A DNA stretch of 64,000 bases. It comes from Myxococcales bacterium (lineage in GTDB: Bacteria > Myxococcota_A > Polyangia > Nannocystales > Nannocystaceae). Of this stretch, positions 1 to 10,447 are shown piece by piece. The notes below the pieces were generated by a model. That model worked only from the letters and a program-made list of their open reading frames with translations, made no database searches and was not told the DNA's origin. Where the stretch lies: assembly GCA_020633315.1 (NCBI GenBank), contig JACKDV010000019.1, positions 108,081-172,080 on the forward strand. Direction: 5' to 3'. A program made the translations under genes and the position numbers. How positions within the stretch are numbered: position 1 is the stretch's first letter; the number at the start of each line of letters is the position of its first letter.

Positions 1-432
1 CTCGCGACCGACCTGCTCCAGTGCTTCTTGAGCGGGGGCATCGAGGCGCGCAGCTTCGTTCCTCCGGTGGCGACGCGGGTCACCGACCGGCCGCGAGTCA
101 GCCGGGTGGCGCGGTGCCAGGCCGCCCAGGGGGGCTTCGCGGCGAGCCTGCACCACCGGCTGGTCGAGCTCGACCGGGCCCAGCGGCAGCTCGTGACGCG
201 CCTGGACGGCGAGCACGATCGCGCGCAGCTGCTCGCCGAGCTCACCGAGCTCGTGCTCTCGGACGAGCTGCAGCTCACCCTCGACGGGCGACCGCTGCGC
301 GAGCGCGCGGAGATCCAGGCCCCCCTCGAGCACGTCGTGCAGCGAGCCCTGCAGGGGATGGTCGACCGGGCGATGCTGCTCGACGACGACGCCGGCCCCT
401 CGGCACAGCCCGGCCGACCGAGCGTGACCTGA
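1..432 (+). CDS. Methyltransferase regulatory domain protein, C-terminal part
   Basis: The reading frame is open from the first base, so this is the 3' end of a gene that begins upstream. The visible 143 residues resemble the C-terminal region of proteins with the 'methyltransferase regulatory domain' that follows a SAM methyltransferase domain. The features that suggest this are a Phe-Val-Pro-Pro stretch, a 'ASLHHRLVELD' segment and an 'LLDG.HDRAQLLAEL' segment of the winged-helix type. Family assignment comes from these recalled patterns. The catalytic domain is outside the window, so the substrate cannot be judged. Confidence 0.6.
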   Translation, partial: LATDLLQCFLSGGIEARSFVPPVATRVTDRPRVSRVARCQAAQGGFAASLHHRLVELDRAQRQLVTRLDGEHDRAQLLAELTELVLSDELQLTLDGRPLRERAEIQAPLEHVVQRALQGMVDRAMLLDDDAGPSAQPGRPSVT

Positions 433-483
433 TCGGGTCATCCCGCGGCTCGACGAATCTGCTACGGTGATCCTCGGCTCACG

Positions 484-858
484 ATGCGACACGATGCCTA
501 CCTCGGGTGGGGCTGGTCTCCGCAGTACCTCCTGGCCAGCCGCTGGGAGCCGCCCGCAGACGGAGCCCAACGGGTCGACCACGGGCACGCCGCGGCGATC
601 GTGGAGCGCCTCGCCCGATCCGACCCCGGGGCGCTGCGCTCGGCGTGGCTGAGCACGGGGGTGATGGAGCCCGAACGGGTCCGCGCCATGTCGATCGAGG
701 AGCTCGGTCGGAGGCTGGCCGAGGATCTCGAGCGTCCCACGGGACGCCTCGGCCTGTACGAGCGCCACACCGGCCGCTCGCTGGGTCGGCTCGCCTCCGA
801 CCTCGACGTCGAGATCATCGATCTGCTCACGCTCGCCGACGGCGAGGACGAGCCGTAG
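484..858 (+). CDS. Hypothetical protein, 124 aa
   Basis: I do not recognise this protein. It starts at an ATG shortly after the preceding gene and has the third-position G/C bias of real genes here. It is acidic at the C-terminus, with no signal peptide or membrane segment, and is rich in Leu and Arg helices after residue 40. It sits just upstream of the DUF2169 module and could be an accessory of it, but nothing in the sequence shows that. Confidence 0.5.
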   Translation: MRHDAYLGWGWSPQYLLASRWEPPADGAQRVDHGHAAAIVERLARSDPGALRSAWLSTGVMEPERVRAMSIEELGRRLAEDLERPTGRLGLYERHTGRSLGRLASDLDVEIIDLLTLADGEDEP

Positions 859-978
859 CCGAGACCGCGATCACCCATCGTCGTCGTTGCGCGGATTGCA
901 CCGCTCGCGATGCTCTGGCGTCACCACGATGGTGCCGCCGAAAAAACGCCGCCGCTCCCACTTTCATCCCCCCGCCCC

Positions 979-1545
979 ATGGAGGATCATCGACCGGCAA
1001 TGTCGCACGCGTCGGAGGGCAAGGCGGGCACGCGGTCCGAGAGCACGGTGGAGCTGGAGGACTCGAGCAAGCCCCTGCTCGAGCAGCTGCTCGCCACGCA
1101 GGCCGAGGCGGTCCGGTGGGCTCGCCGGACCGACGGCGGCTACACGGTGGAGCTGAGCGGCGGGCGGCCCGAGACCCTGCGACTGCGGGACCCGAGCGGC
1201 ACGCTCTGCGCCACGCTGCACCTGGGCCCCGAGGGCGTCCGCCTCGAGGTGAAGGCCACCGAGATCCACGCCAGCGCGAGCGAGCGCGTCCGCCTCGAGG
1301 GCGACGTGGTCGAGCTCGCCGCCCGGCAGACGCTCGCGCTGCGCTCGGGAGGCGCCATCCACCAGCAGGCCGACGGCCCCCACCACAGCACCGCGTTCGA
1401 GCACCGCCTCGAGGCGACCCACGGCGAGGTGGCGCTGCGAGCCAACGACGACGTGGCCCTCGACGGAGAGCGCATCCGCCTCAACTCGCCGCCGGTCACC
1501 GTGCCGGCCCACCTGCGCCGCTCCTCGCCGAGCTCGGAGGACTGA
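979..1545 (+). CDS. Short VgrG-tail-like protein of T6SS module
   Basis: The protein is about 188 aa from the ATG at 979; an ATG at 1000 is an alternative and has GGAGG at 981-985 ahead of it. The C-terminal half is a run of short alternating strands (RVRLEGDVVELAARQTLAL and similar) that looks like the beta-helical tail of gp5/VgrG or of DUF3540 proteins, which often sit beside DUF2169 genes. The stop codon abuts the GTG of the next gene with no gap, so translation is probably coupled. The role as a spike-tail or effector-loading component is inferred from context. Confidence 0.5.
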   Translation: MEDHRPAMSHASEGKAGTRSESTVELEDSSKPLLEQLLATQAEAVRWARRTDGGYTVELSGGRPETLRLRDPSGTLCATLHLGPEGVRLEVKATEIHASASERVRLEGDVVELAARQTLALRSGGAIHQQADGPHHSTAFEHRLEATHGEVALRANDDVALDGERIRLNSPPVTVPAHLRRSSPSSED

Positions 1546-2562
1546 GTGAGGCTCGTCAACCACTCCGGGCAGCCCGCCGAGCTCATGCAAGGGGAGATCG
1601 TCCCCGGGCAGATGCACGGCTCGGTCCTCACCCGCCTGCGCTGCCGGCTCGGCCCCGACTCGAGCCTGAGCCTGGCCACGGGTGACGACGCGCTGCTCGA
1701 CCTGCGCCGCGATCGGATCGAGGACGAGTACGGGGTGATCGAGCCCGACATCCCGTACCCCCGTACCGCGACCGACGTGATCGTGCTCGCCGATGCGCGC
1801 TGCCCCGGCGGCCCGAAGGTCGCGACCAAGGTCGGCCTGCGGGTCGGGCCCTACGAGCAGGAGCTGCTCGTCATCGGCGATCGCGTGTGGGAACGGAGCC
1901 TGGGGGCCGTCACGCCCTCGTCGCCCGTGCCCTTCGAGCTCATGCCGCTGACCTGGGCCCACGCGTTCGGCGGCCCGGCCCAGGGCCCCTACGGCCCGGT
2001 GCAGCACCCGGCCAATCCCCTCGGCAAGGGCTACGCCCTCGATGCCGGCGCGGCGGTGGGCCAGCCGCTGCCGAACATCGAGGATCCACAGGCGCCCATC
2101 CGTGCCTGGAACGACCGGCCCGACCCGGTGGGCTTCGGCCCGTACCCCTTCAACTGGCTGCTGCGTCAGCAGCAGTGCGTGGAGATCGTCCCCGGGCCCG
2201 AGCGCGAGGCGAGGCTCCTCATGTATCCCGAGCGGGGCATGTTCGACCGGGCCCACCCGCGGCTGTCGGGTCAGCAGCTGCGGCCCGGCGACGCGGTCAT
2301 CGTCACCGGCACCTCGTTCGCGCCGCGAATCGCCTTCGCCCTGCCGCCCTGCCCCTTCGAGCTCGAGATCCGCATCGGGGGCAAGACCTGGGTCCGCGAG
2401 CTCGAGCTCGAGGAGCTGCTGCTCGACCTGCGCCGCGGCCTCGTGGAGCTGAGCTACCGCAAGCTGCTCAAGTACCCCTGGGTCCCCCACCAGCGACGCG
2501 AGGTGGTCCTGCGGATCCGCGAGCCCGAAGCGACCTCGCACCAAGCCCCCATCCAGGCCTGA
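1546..2562 (+). CDS. DUF2169 protein, T6SS effector adaptor type
   Basis: This 338-aa protein has the DUF2169 pattern: an 'AFGG' segment, then 'NPLGKGY', then 'LPNIEDP', followed by 'FGPYPFNW'. DUF2169 proteins are found in type VI secretion gene groups and are thought to act as adaptors or chaperones that load effectors on PAAR/VgrG spikes. The GTG start immediately follows the stop of the previous gene. A second, divergent DUF2169 gene lies two genes downstream, so the module has a duplicated adaptor. No signal peptide is visible, as expected for a cytoplasmic adaptor. Confidence 0.8.
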   Translation: MRLVNHSGQPAELMQGEIVPGQMHGSVLTRLRCRLGPDSSLSLATGDDALLDLRRDRIEDEYGVIEPDIPYPRTATDVIVLADARCPGGPKVATKVGLRVGPYEQELLVIGDRVWERSLGAVTPSSPVPFELMPLTWAHAFGGPAQGPYGPVQHPANPLGKGYALDAGAAVGQPLPNIEDPQAPIRAWNDRPDPVGFGPYPFNWLLRQQQCVEIVPGPEREARLLMYPERGMFDRAHPRLSGQQLRPGDAVIVTGTSFAPRIAFALPPCPFELEIRIGGKTWVRELELEELLLDLRRGLVELSYRKLLKYPWVPHQRREVVLRIREPEATSHQAPIQA

Positions 2563-2589
2563 GCGCCGCCCCCGAGGAGCCGAACTCCG

Positions 2590-3456
2590 GTGCAGACCTT
2601 CCCCCACAAGAAGTGGAATCCGTTCATCCAGCTCGACTTCCACAAGGGCATCTTCCTGACCGGGCCCATCCCGGTGCCGGGGGGCGCATGGCACATCGGG
2701 GGCGCCGTGCTGGCGCTGCCCTTCATCTACTTCGGCACGCCCAAGGTCAACGACTGCAAGGTGCTCGCCAACGGCATGGAGGTGGTCAGCCGCGGGCACG
2801 AGCCCAAGTACCTGATCGTCCCCCACTGGAACCTGTTCCCCCCGCCGTTCGTCCCCGCCGCCCCCAACCTGCTCATGCCGCTGCTGCTGCTGACCTCGGC
2901 CAACAAGTGCCAGTTCGCGGTGGGGAGCGTGGTGGGCAAGGACGGGCCCATCGCGGTGTCGGTGCTCAAGTGCGTGGGGATCAACCAGGCCTGCCAGGAG
3001 TTCTGCACCGCGCCCACCTCCATGACCTTCAACTGGGGCACGGTCGAGCTGGGCTTCACCTGGGGCGACCTGGCCGCCAGCCTGCTGTGCATGGCCTTCG
3101 ACTCGCTCAAGAGCTACCTCGAGTACCTGGCGTTCTCGAAGCTGGCCAGCTTCATCCCCAAGGGGCTGTTCAAGAACCAGATGAAGTCCCTGCTCGGCCG
3201 CCTGGGGCTGCCGAAGATCTTCCGCGGGGCCGGGGGACGCTTCGCCAGCCTGAGCGAGCGCATGGTCAGCGAGGGGCTGACCGCCCTGGGCAAGGCGCTG
3301 TACGGCGAGACCTTCGGCGGCGGCAACCTCGGGCAGGCGACCGGCTTCAGCAACATCGACCCCGTCAACATGGTGGCCAACGCCGCGGGCGAGGGCGCCG
3401 ACCGCCTCGGGGCCTGGATCGACGGCCGCTCCGAGTCCTTCTACGACTACGACTGA
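2590..3456 (+). CDS. Possible PAAR-like or effector protein between two DUF2169 genes
   Basis: This 288-aa protein starts with GTG after a GAGGAGC ribosome site. The N-terminal 130 residues contain two repeated units with 'LANGMEVVSRGH' and 'AVGSVVGKDGP' turns, plus hydrophobic patches (GGAVLALPFIYFG and LLMPLLLLTSA). These are loosely like PAAR-like DUF4150 proteins, but I cannot match it firmly. The second half is helical with a hydrophobic stretch near residues 155-175. Its place between two DUF2169 adaptors is where a spike tip or effector usually sits. The stop overlaps the next start (TGATG). Confidence 0.5.
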   Translation: MQTFPHKKWNPFIQLDFHKGIFLTGPIPVPGGAWHIGGAVLALPFIYFGTPKVNDCKVLANGMEVVSRGHEPKYLIVPHWNLFPPPFVPAAPNLLMPLLLLTSANKCQFAVGSVVGKDGPIAVSVLKCVGINQACQEFCTAPTSMTFNWGTVELGFTWGDLAASLLCMAFDSLKSYLEYLAFSKLASFIPKGLFKNQMKSLLGRLGLPKIFRGAGGRFASLSERMVSEGLTALGKALYGETFGGGNLGQATGFSNIDPVNMVANAAGEGADRLGAWIDGRSESFYDYD

Positions 3457-4616
3457 TGAGCGCCCTGCTACCCTTGATGACGCCCACGGGCCAGCCGGCG
3501 ATCAGCCTCGTCTTCGGCCGGCGCTTCACCATCGGCCCCCAGGGCGGGTGCATCGACGCCGGCGAGCACACGCTGGTCGAGGAGCTCGACTACTACGACG
3601 ACCTCGGCCCGCGCGAGGGCTACATCCAGCCCTCGCTGCTGCGACGAGACGTCGACCTGTACCCGTGGCGCGAGAGCACCGATCTCGTCGTGCAGGGCAC
3701 GCTCCGCCTGCAGAGGCCCTCTCCCGCGGCCCGGGTCACGATGACCGTCCGGGGCTCGCAGGTGGGCTTCGAGCGCGTCCTCGAGGTGAGCGGCGATCGT
3801 CGCATCGAGCAGGGCGCGTACGGCCTGCGCCTGAGCGAGCCCGAGCCCTTCGAGCACATGCCCCTGCGCCTGGACAAGGCCTACGGCGGCACCGACGAGG
3901 GCGCGCGGGTCCGGCACGGCAGCCGCGAAGAGGATGCGATGATCTTCGACGCCGTGGGCGAGGAGGAGGATCGCGAGTACAGCGAGTTCAGCTACCCCCG
4001 CAACCCGGCCGGCAAGGGCTACGTGGTCGATCCCGAGTCGGCGGTGGGGACCCCGTGGCCGAACCTCGAGCTGCCCGACCAGCGCCTGCGCCTGGAGACC
4101 GTGGTGGCCCCCGTCGACGCCTGGGGCGAGCGCCCGTACCCCATCTGCTTCGACTGGTTCCCCCACGCCTTCTTCCCCCGCGTGGCGTTCTTCGGCGAGA
4201 TCCCGATGACCACCGACGGCGAGGTGCCGCAGCGCGAGGTGATGATGGGGCTGCTGCCGCCCGACCTCACCCGACGCTCGCTGCTCGACCGGCCCAAGCA
4301 CCAGCTCGCCCAGGGGGCCCACCCCTACCTGTGGCGCCACCGCCTGCTGGGCGACGAGCGGATCGAGTGCAGCGGGATCGGCCTCGACGGAGCCCCGCTG
4401 GTGGTCGAGCTGCCGCGGCTGGCCCCGTCGGTGCGGATCCGGCCGCGGGCGGCCAAGTCCGAGCCCCCGCGACCCGAGGCGAGGCTCGACCTGGTGCTGG
4501 TGCGAGCCGAGACGCGAGAGCTGACCATGGTGTGGCGGGCGACGGTCCCCGCGACGCAGGCCGACCTGGTCGGACCCTGGCCGCAGAGCACCCCCTACTC
4601 CGTACAGTGGCGCTGA
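3456..4616 (+). CDS. DUF2169 protein, second copy
   Basis: This 386-aa protein has the same signatures as the first DUF2169 gene ('KAYGG', 'NPAGKGYVV', 'TPWPNLELP', 'ICFDWFPHAF') but little overall identity with it. The ATG overlaps the stop of the preceding gene by one base. In T6SS gene groups each DUF2169 adaptor usually serves a given cargo, so two unlike copies may flank and serve the protein encoded between them. The role is inferred from family and context. Confidence 0.78.
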   Translation: MSALLPLMTPTGQPAISLVFGRRFTIGPQGGCIDAGEHTLVEELDYYDDLGPREGYIQPSLLRRDVDLYPWRESTDLVVQGTLRLQRPSPAARVTMTVRGSQVGFERVLEVSGDRRIEQGAYGLRLSEPEPFEHMPLRLDKAYGGTDEGARVRHGSREEDAMIFDAVGEEEDREYSEFSYPRNPAGKGYVVDPESAVGTPWPNLELPDQRLRLETVVAPVDAWGERPYPICFDWFPHAFFPRVAFFGEIPMTTDGEVPQREVMMGLLPPDLTRRSLLDRPKHQLAQGAHPYLWRHRLLGDERIECSGIGLDGAPLVVELPRLAPSVRIRPRAAKSEPPRPEARLDLVLVRAETRELTMVWRATVPATQADLVGPWPQSTPYSVQWR

Positions 4617-4627
4617 GGACGACGACG

Positions 4628-5218
4628 ATGGACGACCGCTTCGAGCCTGGCCTCGATCCCGACGAGCTCGCCGAGGCCCAGGCCCATGCCCGCGCCGAGG
4701 CCCGGGCCGACGCCCGAGCGCCGGGCGCGGAGATCATCATTCGACACCGCAGCGCCGAGCTCATGCTGCCGATCTTCGCGCTGGTCCTCGCGGGGATCGT
4801 GGGAGCCATGGGCCAGCCGCTGATCGCCGGAGCCTTCGCGGGGCTCGTGCTGCTCGTGCTCGTGATCCGCGAGTCGCGTCGCATCGGTCGGATCTCCATC
4901 GGAGACGACGGGTCCATCTCGCTGCCGGGCCGGCTCGACGCCGATCAGTGGTCGTCGGTGCAACGGATCACCTTTCGCCTGCGCTACCCCGTGGGGGGCA
5001 CCGAGGTGGCCAAGGCCGCGTTCGAGACGGCCGAGGTGGTCATCGAGACGGGGGACGGCCGACGCCTGCGCCTGGCACGGGGGCCGCTCTACCAGCGGTC
5101 GCCCTCCCGCGCTCGGAGCTGGCCGTGGCTGGGCGAGCGGATGAGCAAGCAGGCGCGCGCGGCCGGGCTGCGGGTGCAGGGCCGGTCGCGCCAGGAGTGG
5201 ATCGCGACCGGCGGCTGA
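4628..5218 (+). CDS. Membrane protein with one hydrophobic hairpin
   Basis: This 196-aa protein starts with an ATG 11 bases after the DUF2169 gene. An acidic, Ala-rich N-terminus (repeats of 'AHARAEARADARA') precedes two close hydrophobic segments at about residues 40-75. These are followed by a basic, beta-rich cytoplasmic region resembling PH-like bPH domains (ISIGDDGSISLPGRLDADQW). It is probably the last gene of the DUF2169 operon. No function is recognised. Confidence 0.55.
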   Translation: MDDRFEPGLDPDELAEAQAHARAEARADARAPGAEIIIRHRSAELMLPIFALVLAGIVGAMGQPLIAGAFAGLVLLVLVIRESRRIGRISIGDDGSISLPGRLDADQWSSVQRITFRLRYPVGGTEVAKAAFETAEVVIETGDGRRLRLARGPLYQRSPSRARSWPWLGERMSKQARAAGLRVQGRSRQEWIATGG

Positions 5219-5240
5219 GCCCCGCCCCGAGCCGCGCCGG

Positions 5241-5332
5241 CTCGAGCTGGTGCCGCCGAGCGAGCCCTGGCGAGCTCGCCCAGCTCGAGCTGGTGCCGGC
5301 CTCGCGAGCTCGCCCGGCTCGAGCTGGTGCCG
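5241..5332 (+). repeat. Degenerate repeat, CTCGAGCTGGTGCCG x3
   Basis: The 15-bp unit CTCGAGCTGGTGCCG occurs at 5241-5255, 5284-5298 and 5318-5332, with GCGAGCTCGCCC between copies. It fills the gap between the membrane protein and the acyl-CoA dehydrogenase. The function is unknown. Confidence 0.7.
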
Positions 5333-5417
5333 CCGAGCCCCGGCCGACGAGGTCGAGCCGCCGCGAGGGCTCCGGGCGGCCGCCGGCGCGGGGCCGAGCC
5401 GTGCCATCATCCCTCGC

Positions 5418-7211
<1,794 letters not shown>

Positions 7212-7424
7212 GGCGAGCGATCCCCGCAGCCCCCGCGGCGGACGCACCGCAAGGCCCACGGGACCGGAGCGCGGCCCCGCGGGCGCGGCCCGGCCCGTTG
7301 CTGGCATCGCGAACCCGGACCTCGTACGATTCGCGAGCAGGGCGCGTCGCCGCGCCTTCGCTTCTGCATGCCCCTGCCCCTGCCCAAGCCACGCCCCGAT
7401 CGGCCACGCCGACGGGTCGTGCCC

Positions 7425-8261
7425 ATGACCCCGGAGCTGCGGCCGCCTCCGGTGCGCACCTTTGCGTTCGATCCCGACGCGGCGCGCAAGGCCTGGCGGC
7501 AGGTGGCCCGCACCCGCGGCGCCGGCGGCATGCGGCTGGACGGGCGCGATTCCGGCAGCCGCCTGGCCCCGCTGGCCCTGGGCCTGGTGGCGATCGTGGC
7601 CGCGGTGCTGTGGTGGAGCAGCGGCGGGGACGATCCGGCCGAGGCCACGTCGCAGACCGAGGTGGCCACCGCCGACCCCGGCACCAGCGTGGCCGGCCGC
7701 CCGTGGCACGACGGCGACGACTCGGCCGACGGCCTGCGTCCCCCGCCCGAGGACGCCCAGAGCCCTCGCTTCGAGGAGCTCGAGGACGGCCGCGCCGACG
7801 AGCCGCTGCCGCCCGCGCCCCCGGCCAGCCACACCCTGCCCGAGGGCACCTCGGAGGACAACGCCCGAGCCCTGCGCAAGCTGCCCCATGCCTCGGGCGA
7901 TCGCGGCCCGGTGGGAGGGATCGGCGAGCAGGGCCTGCACATCGATCGGATCACCATGGGCACCGCCTACGACGACGGGGCCTGCTCGGGGCCGGTGGGC
8001 AAGTTCTCGATCCGCGACGACGGCATGACCAACGTGTGCTTCCGGGCGGTGCATCCCCGCACCACGCAGCGGGTGATCGTGCGATGGGAGCGCGAGGGCA
8101 AGCTGCGGCGGCGGACCTTCGTCACCATCGGCGACAGCCACGGCTACCGCACCCGCGCCGCGCTCAACCTGCATCGCAAGTACCAGGGCCAGTGGACGGT
8201 GCGCATCATGTCGGTCGACGGCGTGGAGCTGGCGTCCCAGTCGTTCGAGGTGCTGCGCTGA
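7425..8261 (+). CDS. DUF2914 membrane-anchored protein
   Basis: One transmembrane segment at about residues 45-62 (LAPLALGLVAIVAAVLWW) is followed by a Pro/Asp-rich linker. The C-terminal domain (about the last 100 residues) has the DUF2914 pattern of 'V.F...HP.T..RVIVRWEREG' and 'GQWTVRIMSVDG'. DUF2914 is a beta-sandwich of unknown function on the outer side of the membrane. I chose ATG 7425; an in-frame ATG at 7368 would add 19 Pro/Arg-rich residues. Confidence 0.65.
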   Translation: MTPELRPPPVRTFAFDPDAARKAWRQVARTRGAGGMRLDGRDSGSRLAPLALGLVAIVAAVLWWSSGGDDPAEATSQTEVATADPGTSVAGRPWHDGDDSADGLRPPPEDAQSPRFEELEDGRADEPLPPAPPASHTLPEGTSEDNARALRKLPHASGDRGPVGGIGEQGLHIDRITMGTAYDDGACSGPVGKFSIRDDGMTNVCFRAVHPRTTQRVIVRWEREGKLRRRTFVTIGDSHGYRTRAALNLHRKYQGQWTVRIMSVDGVELASQSFEVLR

Positions 8262-8265
8262 GCCC

Positions 8266-8384
8266 ATGATCTCGATCGAGATCCCGGTGGCCTGGGGCGA
8301 CATGGACGCCTTCGCCCACGTCAACAACACGGTCTACCTGCGCTGGTTCGAGTCGGCGCGCATCGCCTTCTTCGAGCAGGTGCA
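8266..8384 (+). pseudogene. Truncated acyl-CoA thioesterase (4HBT family), N-terminal 39 residues
   Basis: The frame starts with a typical hot-dog thioesterase N-terminus: 'WGDMDAFAHVNNTVYLRWFES' carries the Asp and the HVNN motif of 4-hydroxybenzoyl-CoA thioesterases. Homology stops abruptly near 8384, after 'FFEQV'. The remaining codons to a stop at 8541 are the antisense of another gene fragment. A complete family member is about 130-150 aa, so this copy cannot be functional. Confidence 0.75.
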
Positions 8385-8537
8385 GGTGAGCATGAGATCG
8401 ACCTCCACCGCGGGCAGCCCCAGCTGTACCGCGCGCCGCAGCCCGACGAGGGTGTTCTCCTGCGCCACGCGGGGCACCCCGCGGTGCCCGGTCACCAGCG
8501 GCTCGGTCTTCGGGGCCAGGAACGGGTTGATCGCCAC
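8385..8537 (-). pseudogene. Truncated glycerophosphodiester phosphodiesterase, N-terminal 51 residues
   Basis: Reading leftward from a GTG at 8537, the protein begins like GDPD enzymes: 'GHRGVPRVAQENTL' (the HRG..xENT catalytic start), then 'VEVDLMLT' (the E-x-D metal ligands). Homology ends at about 8385, where 'DG' and the rest of the TIM barrel should follow. The end touches the end of the truncated thioesterase on the other strand. Both 3' halves are missing. Confidence 0.75.
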
Positions 8538-8615
8538 CTGAGGGATCGAGGCTGCCCCGTAGTCGCCGCCCGAGGAACGCGGGCTCGACGAGGAGCCGAC
8601 GACGGGCTGCCCCTA

Positions 8616-10175
8616 TCAGCCGCGGATCCCCGCCAGCTCGAGCACCTCGAGCTCCGGCAGCTCTCGCAGCCGCGCCACCCCCTCGGCCGAGACCACGGTG
8701 TGCGCCAGGTTGAGCCGCTGCAGCCCCCGCAGCTCCACCAGGGTGTCGATCGAGGCGTCGGTGATCAGGGTCCCATCGAGGCGCAGGGTGTGGAGGCTCT
8801 GCAGCCCCGCGAGGTGGGTCACCCCCGCGTCGACCACGTCGGTGGACTGCAGGGCCAGCACCTCGAGCGAGTGCAGCCCCTCCAGGTGCCGCAGGCCCCG
8901 GTTGGTCACCCGGGTGTGGTCCAGGCGCAGGGTCCGAAGCGAGCCCAGCCCGGCCAGGGCCGACAGCCCCTCGTCGGAGATCGCCGTGCCGCCCAGGTCG
9001 AGCACCTCGAGGCGGGTGAGCAGCGCGAGCTGGGGCGCCGCCCGATCGTCGAGCTGCGGGTGCGCCAGCCGGAGGAAGCGCAGGCTGGTCAGCGCGCCCA
9101 GGCCGGTCATCGAGGGATCGGCGATCGGCCCGCTCAGCTCGAGCTCCTCGAGCTTGCTGAGCATGGCCAGGTGCGAGAAGCCCTCCTCGCCGATGTCGCG
9201 GTCGAGCATGATCAGGGTCTCGAGGTGGGCGAGCTCCTCGAGCGACTCGAGCCCGGCGCCGGTCACCTGGGTGTCGCGCAGCTCGAGGCGGCGGATGGCC
9301 TCGGAGTGACGCAGGGCTCGCAGCCCCCCGTCGCCCAGCTTGCGGCAGCTGCAGGAGAAGCGCACCACGGGCAGCTCGCGGAAGTACTGCGGGCTGTTGT
9401 CGTTGAAGGTGTCGCCCTCGAAGGTGATGTCGCGCAGGCGCAGCAGGCCCTTGATCTGGTTGAGCGAGAAGTTGCCCACCCGGGTGTTGCGCAGCTCGAG
9501 CGCCTCGAGGGCCTCGGCGCGCGCCAGGGTGAGCATGGCCTTGTGCGAGGCCCACTCGCCGTCCAGCACCACGCGGCGCAGCGACTTGGGCCACAGGTCG
9601 AGCATGAGGGCCACGTCGCTGTCGCGGACCAGGTCGCGCAGCACCAGCTCCTGCAGCGGCAGGGCCTTGAGCGGCAGCATGGGATCGAGGCTCGCCTCGA
9701 TGCGGGTGAGGGTGAGCGAGCGCAGGCCGCCCAGGCGCGCGAGGTTGCCGATGGTCACGCCGTCGAGCACCAGGTCGGCCAGCTCGAGGGTGCGCAGGCG
9801 ATCGCCGAAGGCCCCGAGCCCGGCATGCACCGCGCCCTGGCAGCCGGAGATCCGCAGCTCCTGCAGCGCCGGGGTCTGGGCCGCGAGCTTGACCAGGTCC
9901 AGCCGCGTGCAGACGGTGGCCGGATCGATGCGATCGAGGAAGCCGACCTGATCGGCGGGAGACATCGCGAGGTCGAGCACCTCGACCTCGTGCAGATCGA
10001 TCGACGCCAGCTCGTCGGCGTGGTGCACCACGACGCGGGTGGGATCCTCGGAGACCGTGCGCGGCAACGGGATCGGCGACGCCTCGACCGACGGCGAAGG
10101 CGGCGGGGGCGGCGGCTCGTCCTTGCAGGCCACGCTCGCGAGCAACGAGACGGCCAAGCACGCGCGACGGAACAC
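8616..10175 (-). CDS. Leucine-rich repeat lipoprotein
   Basis: From a GTG at 10175 the 519-aa product starts with a lipoprotein-like signal (RRACLAVSLLASVAC) and then a Pro-rich linker. The rest is about fifteen leucine-rich repeats of 23-25 residues with consensus LxxLRLDxTxITDxGLxxLxxL, as in the ribonuclease-inhibitor-like LRRs of Myxococcota and Planctomycetes. It is probably an outer-membrane or periplasmic protein that binds another protein. The lipobox is not canonical at -3 (Ser). A strong dyad lies upstream at 10359-10379. Confidence 0.75.
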   Translation of the reverse strand: MFRRACLAVSLLASVACKDEPPPPPPSPSVEASPIPLPRTVSEDPTRVVVHHADELASIDLHEVEVLDLAMSPADQVGFLDRIDPATVCTRLDLVKLAAQTPALQELRISGCQGAVHAGLGAFGDRLRTLELADLVLDGVTIGNLARLGGLRSLTLTRIEASLDPMLPLKALPLQELVLRDLVRDSDVALMLDLWPKSLRRVVLDGEWASHKAMLTLARAEALEALELRNTRVGNFSLNQIKGLLRLRDITFEGDTFNDNSPQYFRELPVVRFSCSCRKLGDGGLRALRHSEAIRRLELRDTQVTGAGLESLEELAHLETLIMLDRDIGEEGFSHLAMLSKLEELELSGPIADPSMTGLGALTSLRFLRLAHPQLDDRAAPQLALLTRLEVLDLGGTAISDEGLSALAGLGSLRTLRLDHTRVTNRGLRHLEGLHSLEVLALQSTDVVDAGVTHLAGLQSLHTLRLDGTLITDASIDTLVELRGLQRLNLAHTVVSAEGVARLRELPELEVLELAGIRG

Positions 10176-10358
10176 GAGGTGGTTTCTACCTTCGGCTTCG
10201 TCGGAGCCGACTCGAAGCGCCCGGCCTGGTCCCGAAACCCCGGGCGCTGAGTCACGGGAGCCCAGCTTGGGGCCCACTCACGCGCGCCGGGCGTCGATCG
10301 TGCCCCGCGGTGTTTGCGTGAGCCTCATCCACGCGGGCTCCCCGCAGCCCGCCATGTG

Positions 10359-10379
10359 CCATAGAACGCTGTTCTATGG
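10359..10379. promoter_or_regulatory. Perfect 9-bp inverted repeat, operator candidate
   Basis: CCATAGAAC, GCT, GTTCTATGG is a perfect dyad with a 3-base centre, in AT-richer DNA between divergent genes (LRR lipoprotein to the left, small protein gene to the right). The short centre makes a DNA operator more likely than an RNA hairpin. The binding protein is unknown. Confidence 0.55.
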
Positions 10380-10447
10380 GCTGAAATGCCTCGAAATCAT
10401 GCGCCGAGCCCCCCGCAGAAGTTTCTGTCGCGAACACCGCAGCGTGA

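Noticed and set aside
964..2826. A 620-codon open frame on the minus strand across the DUF2169 module
   Set aside because: It is the antisense of three well-supported genes with clear family motifs. Its product is low complexity, rich in His, Gly, Arg and Leu, as expected of a shadow in very GC-rich DNA.
8484..10250. A 588-codon open frame on the plus strand opposite the LRR gene
   Set aside because: The repeated Gln/His/Arg sequence mirrors the leucine-rich repeats read in antisense.
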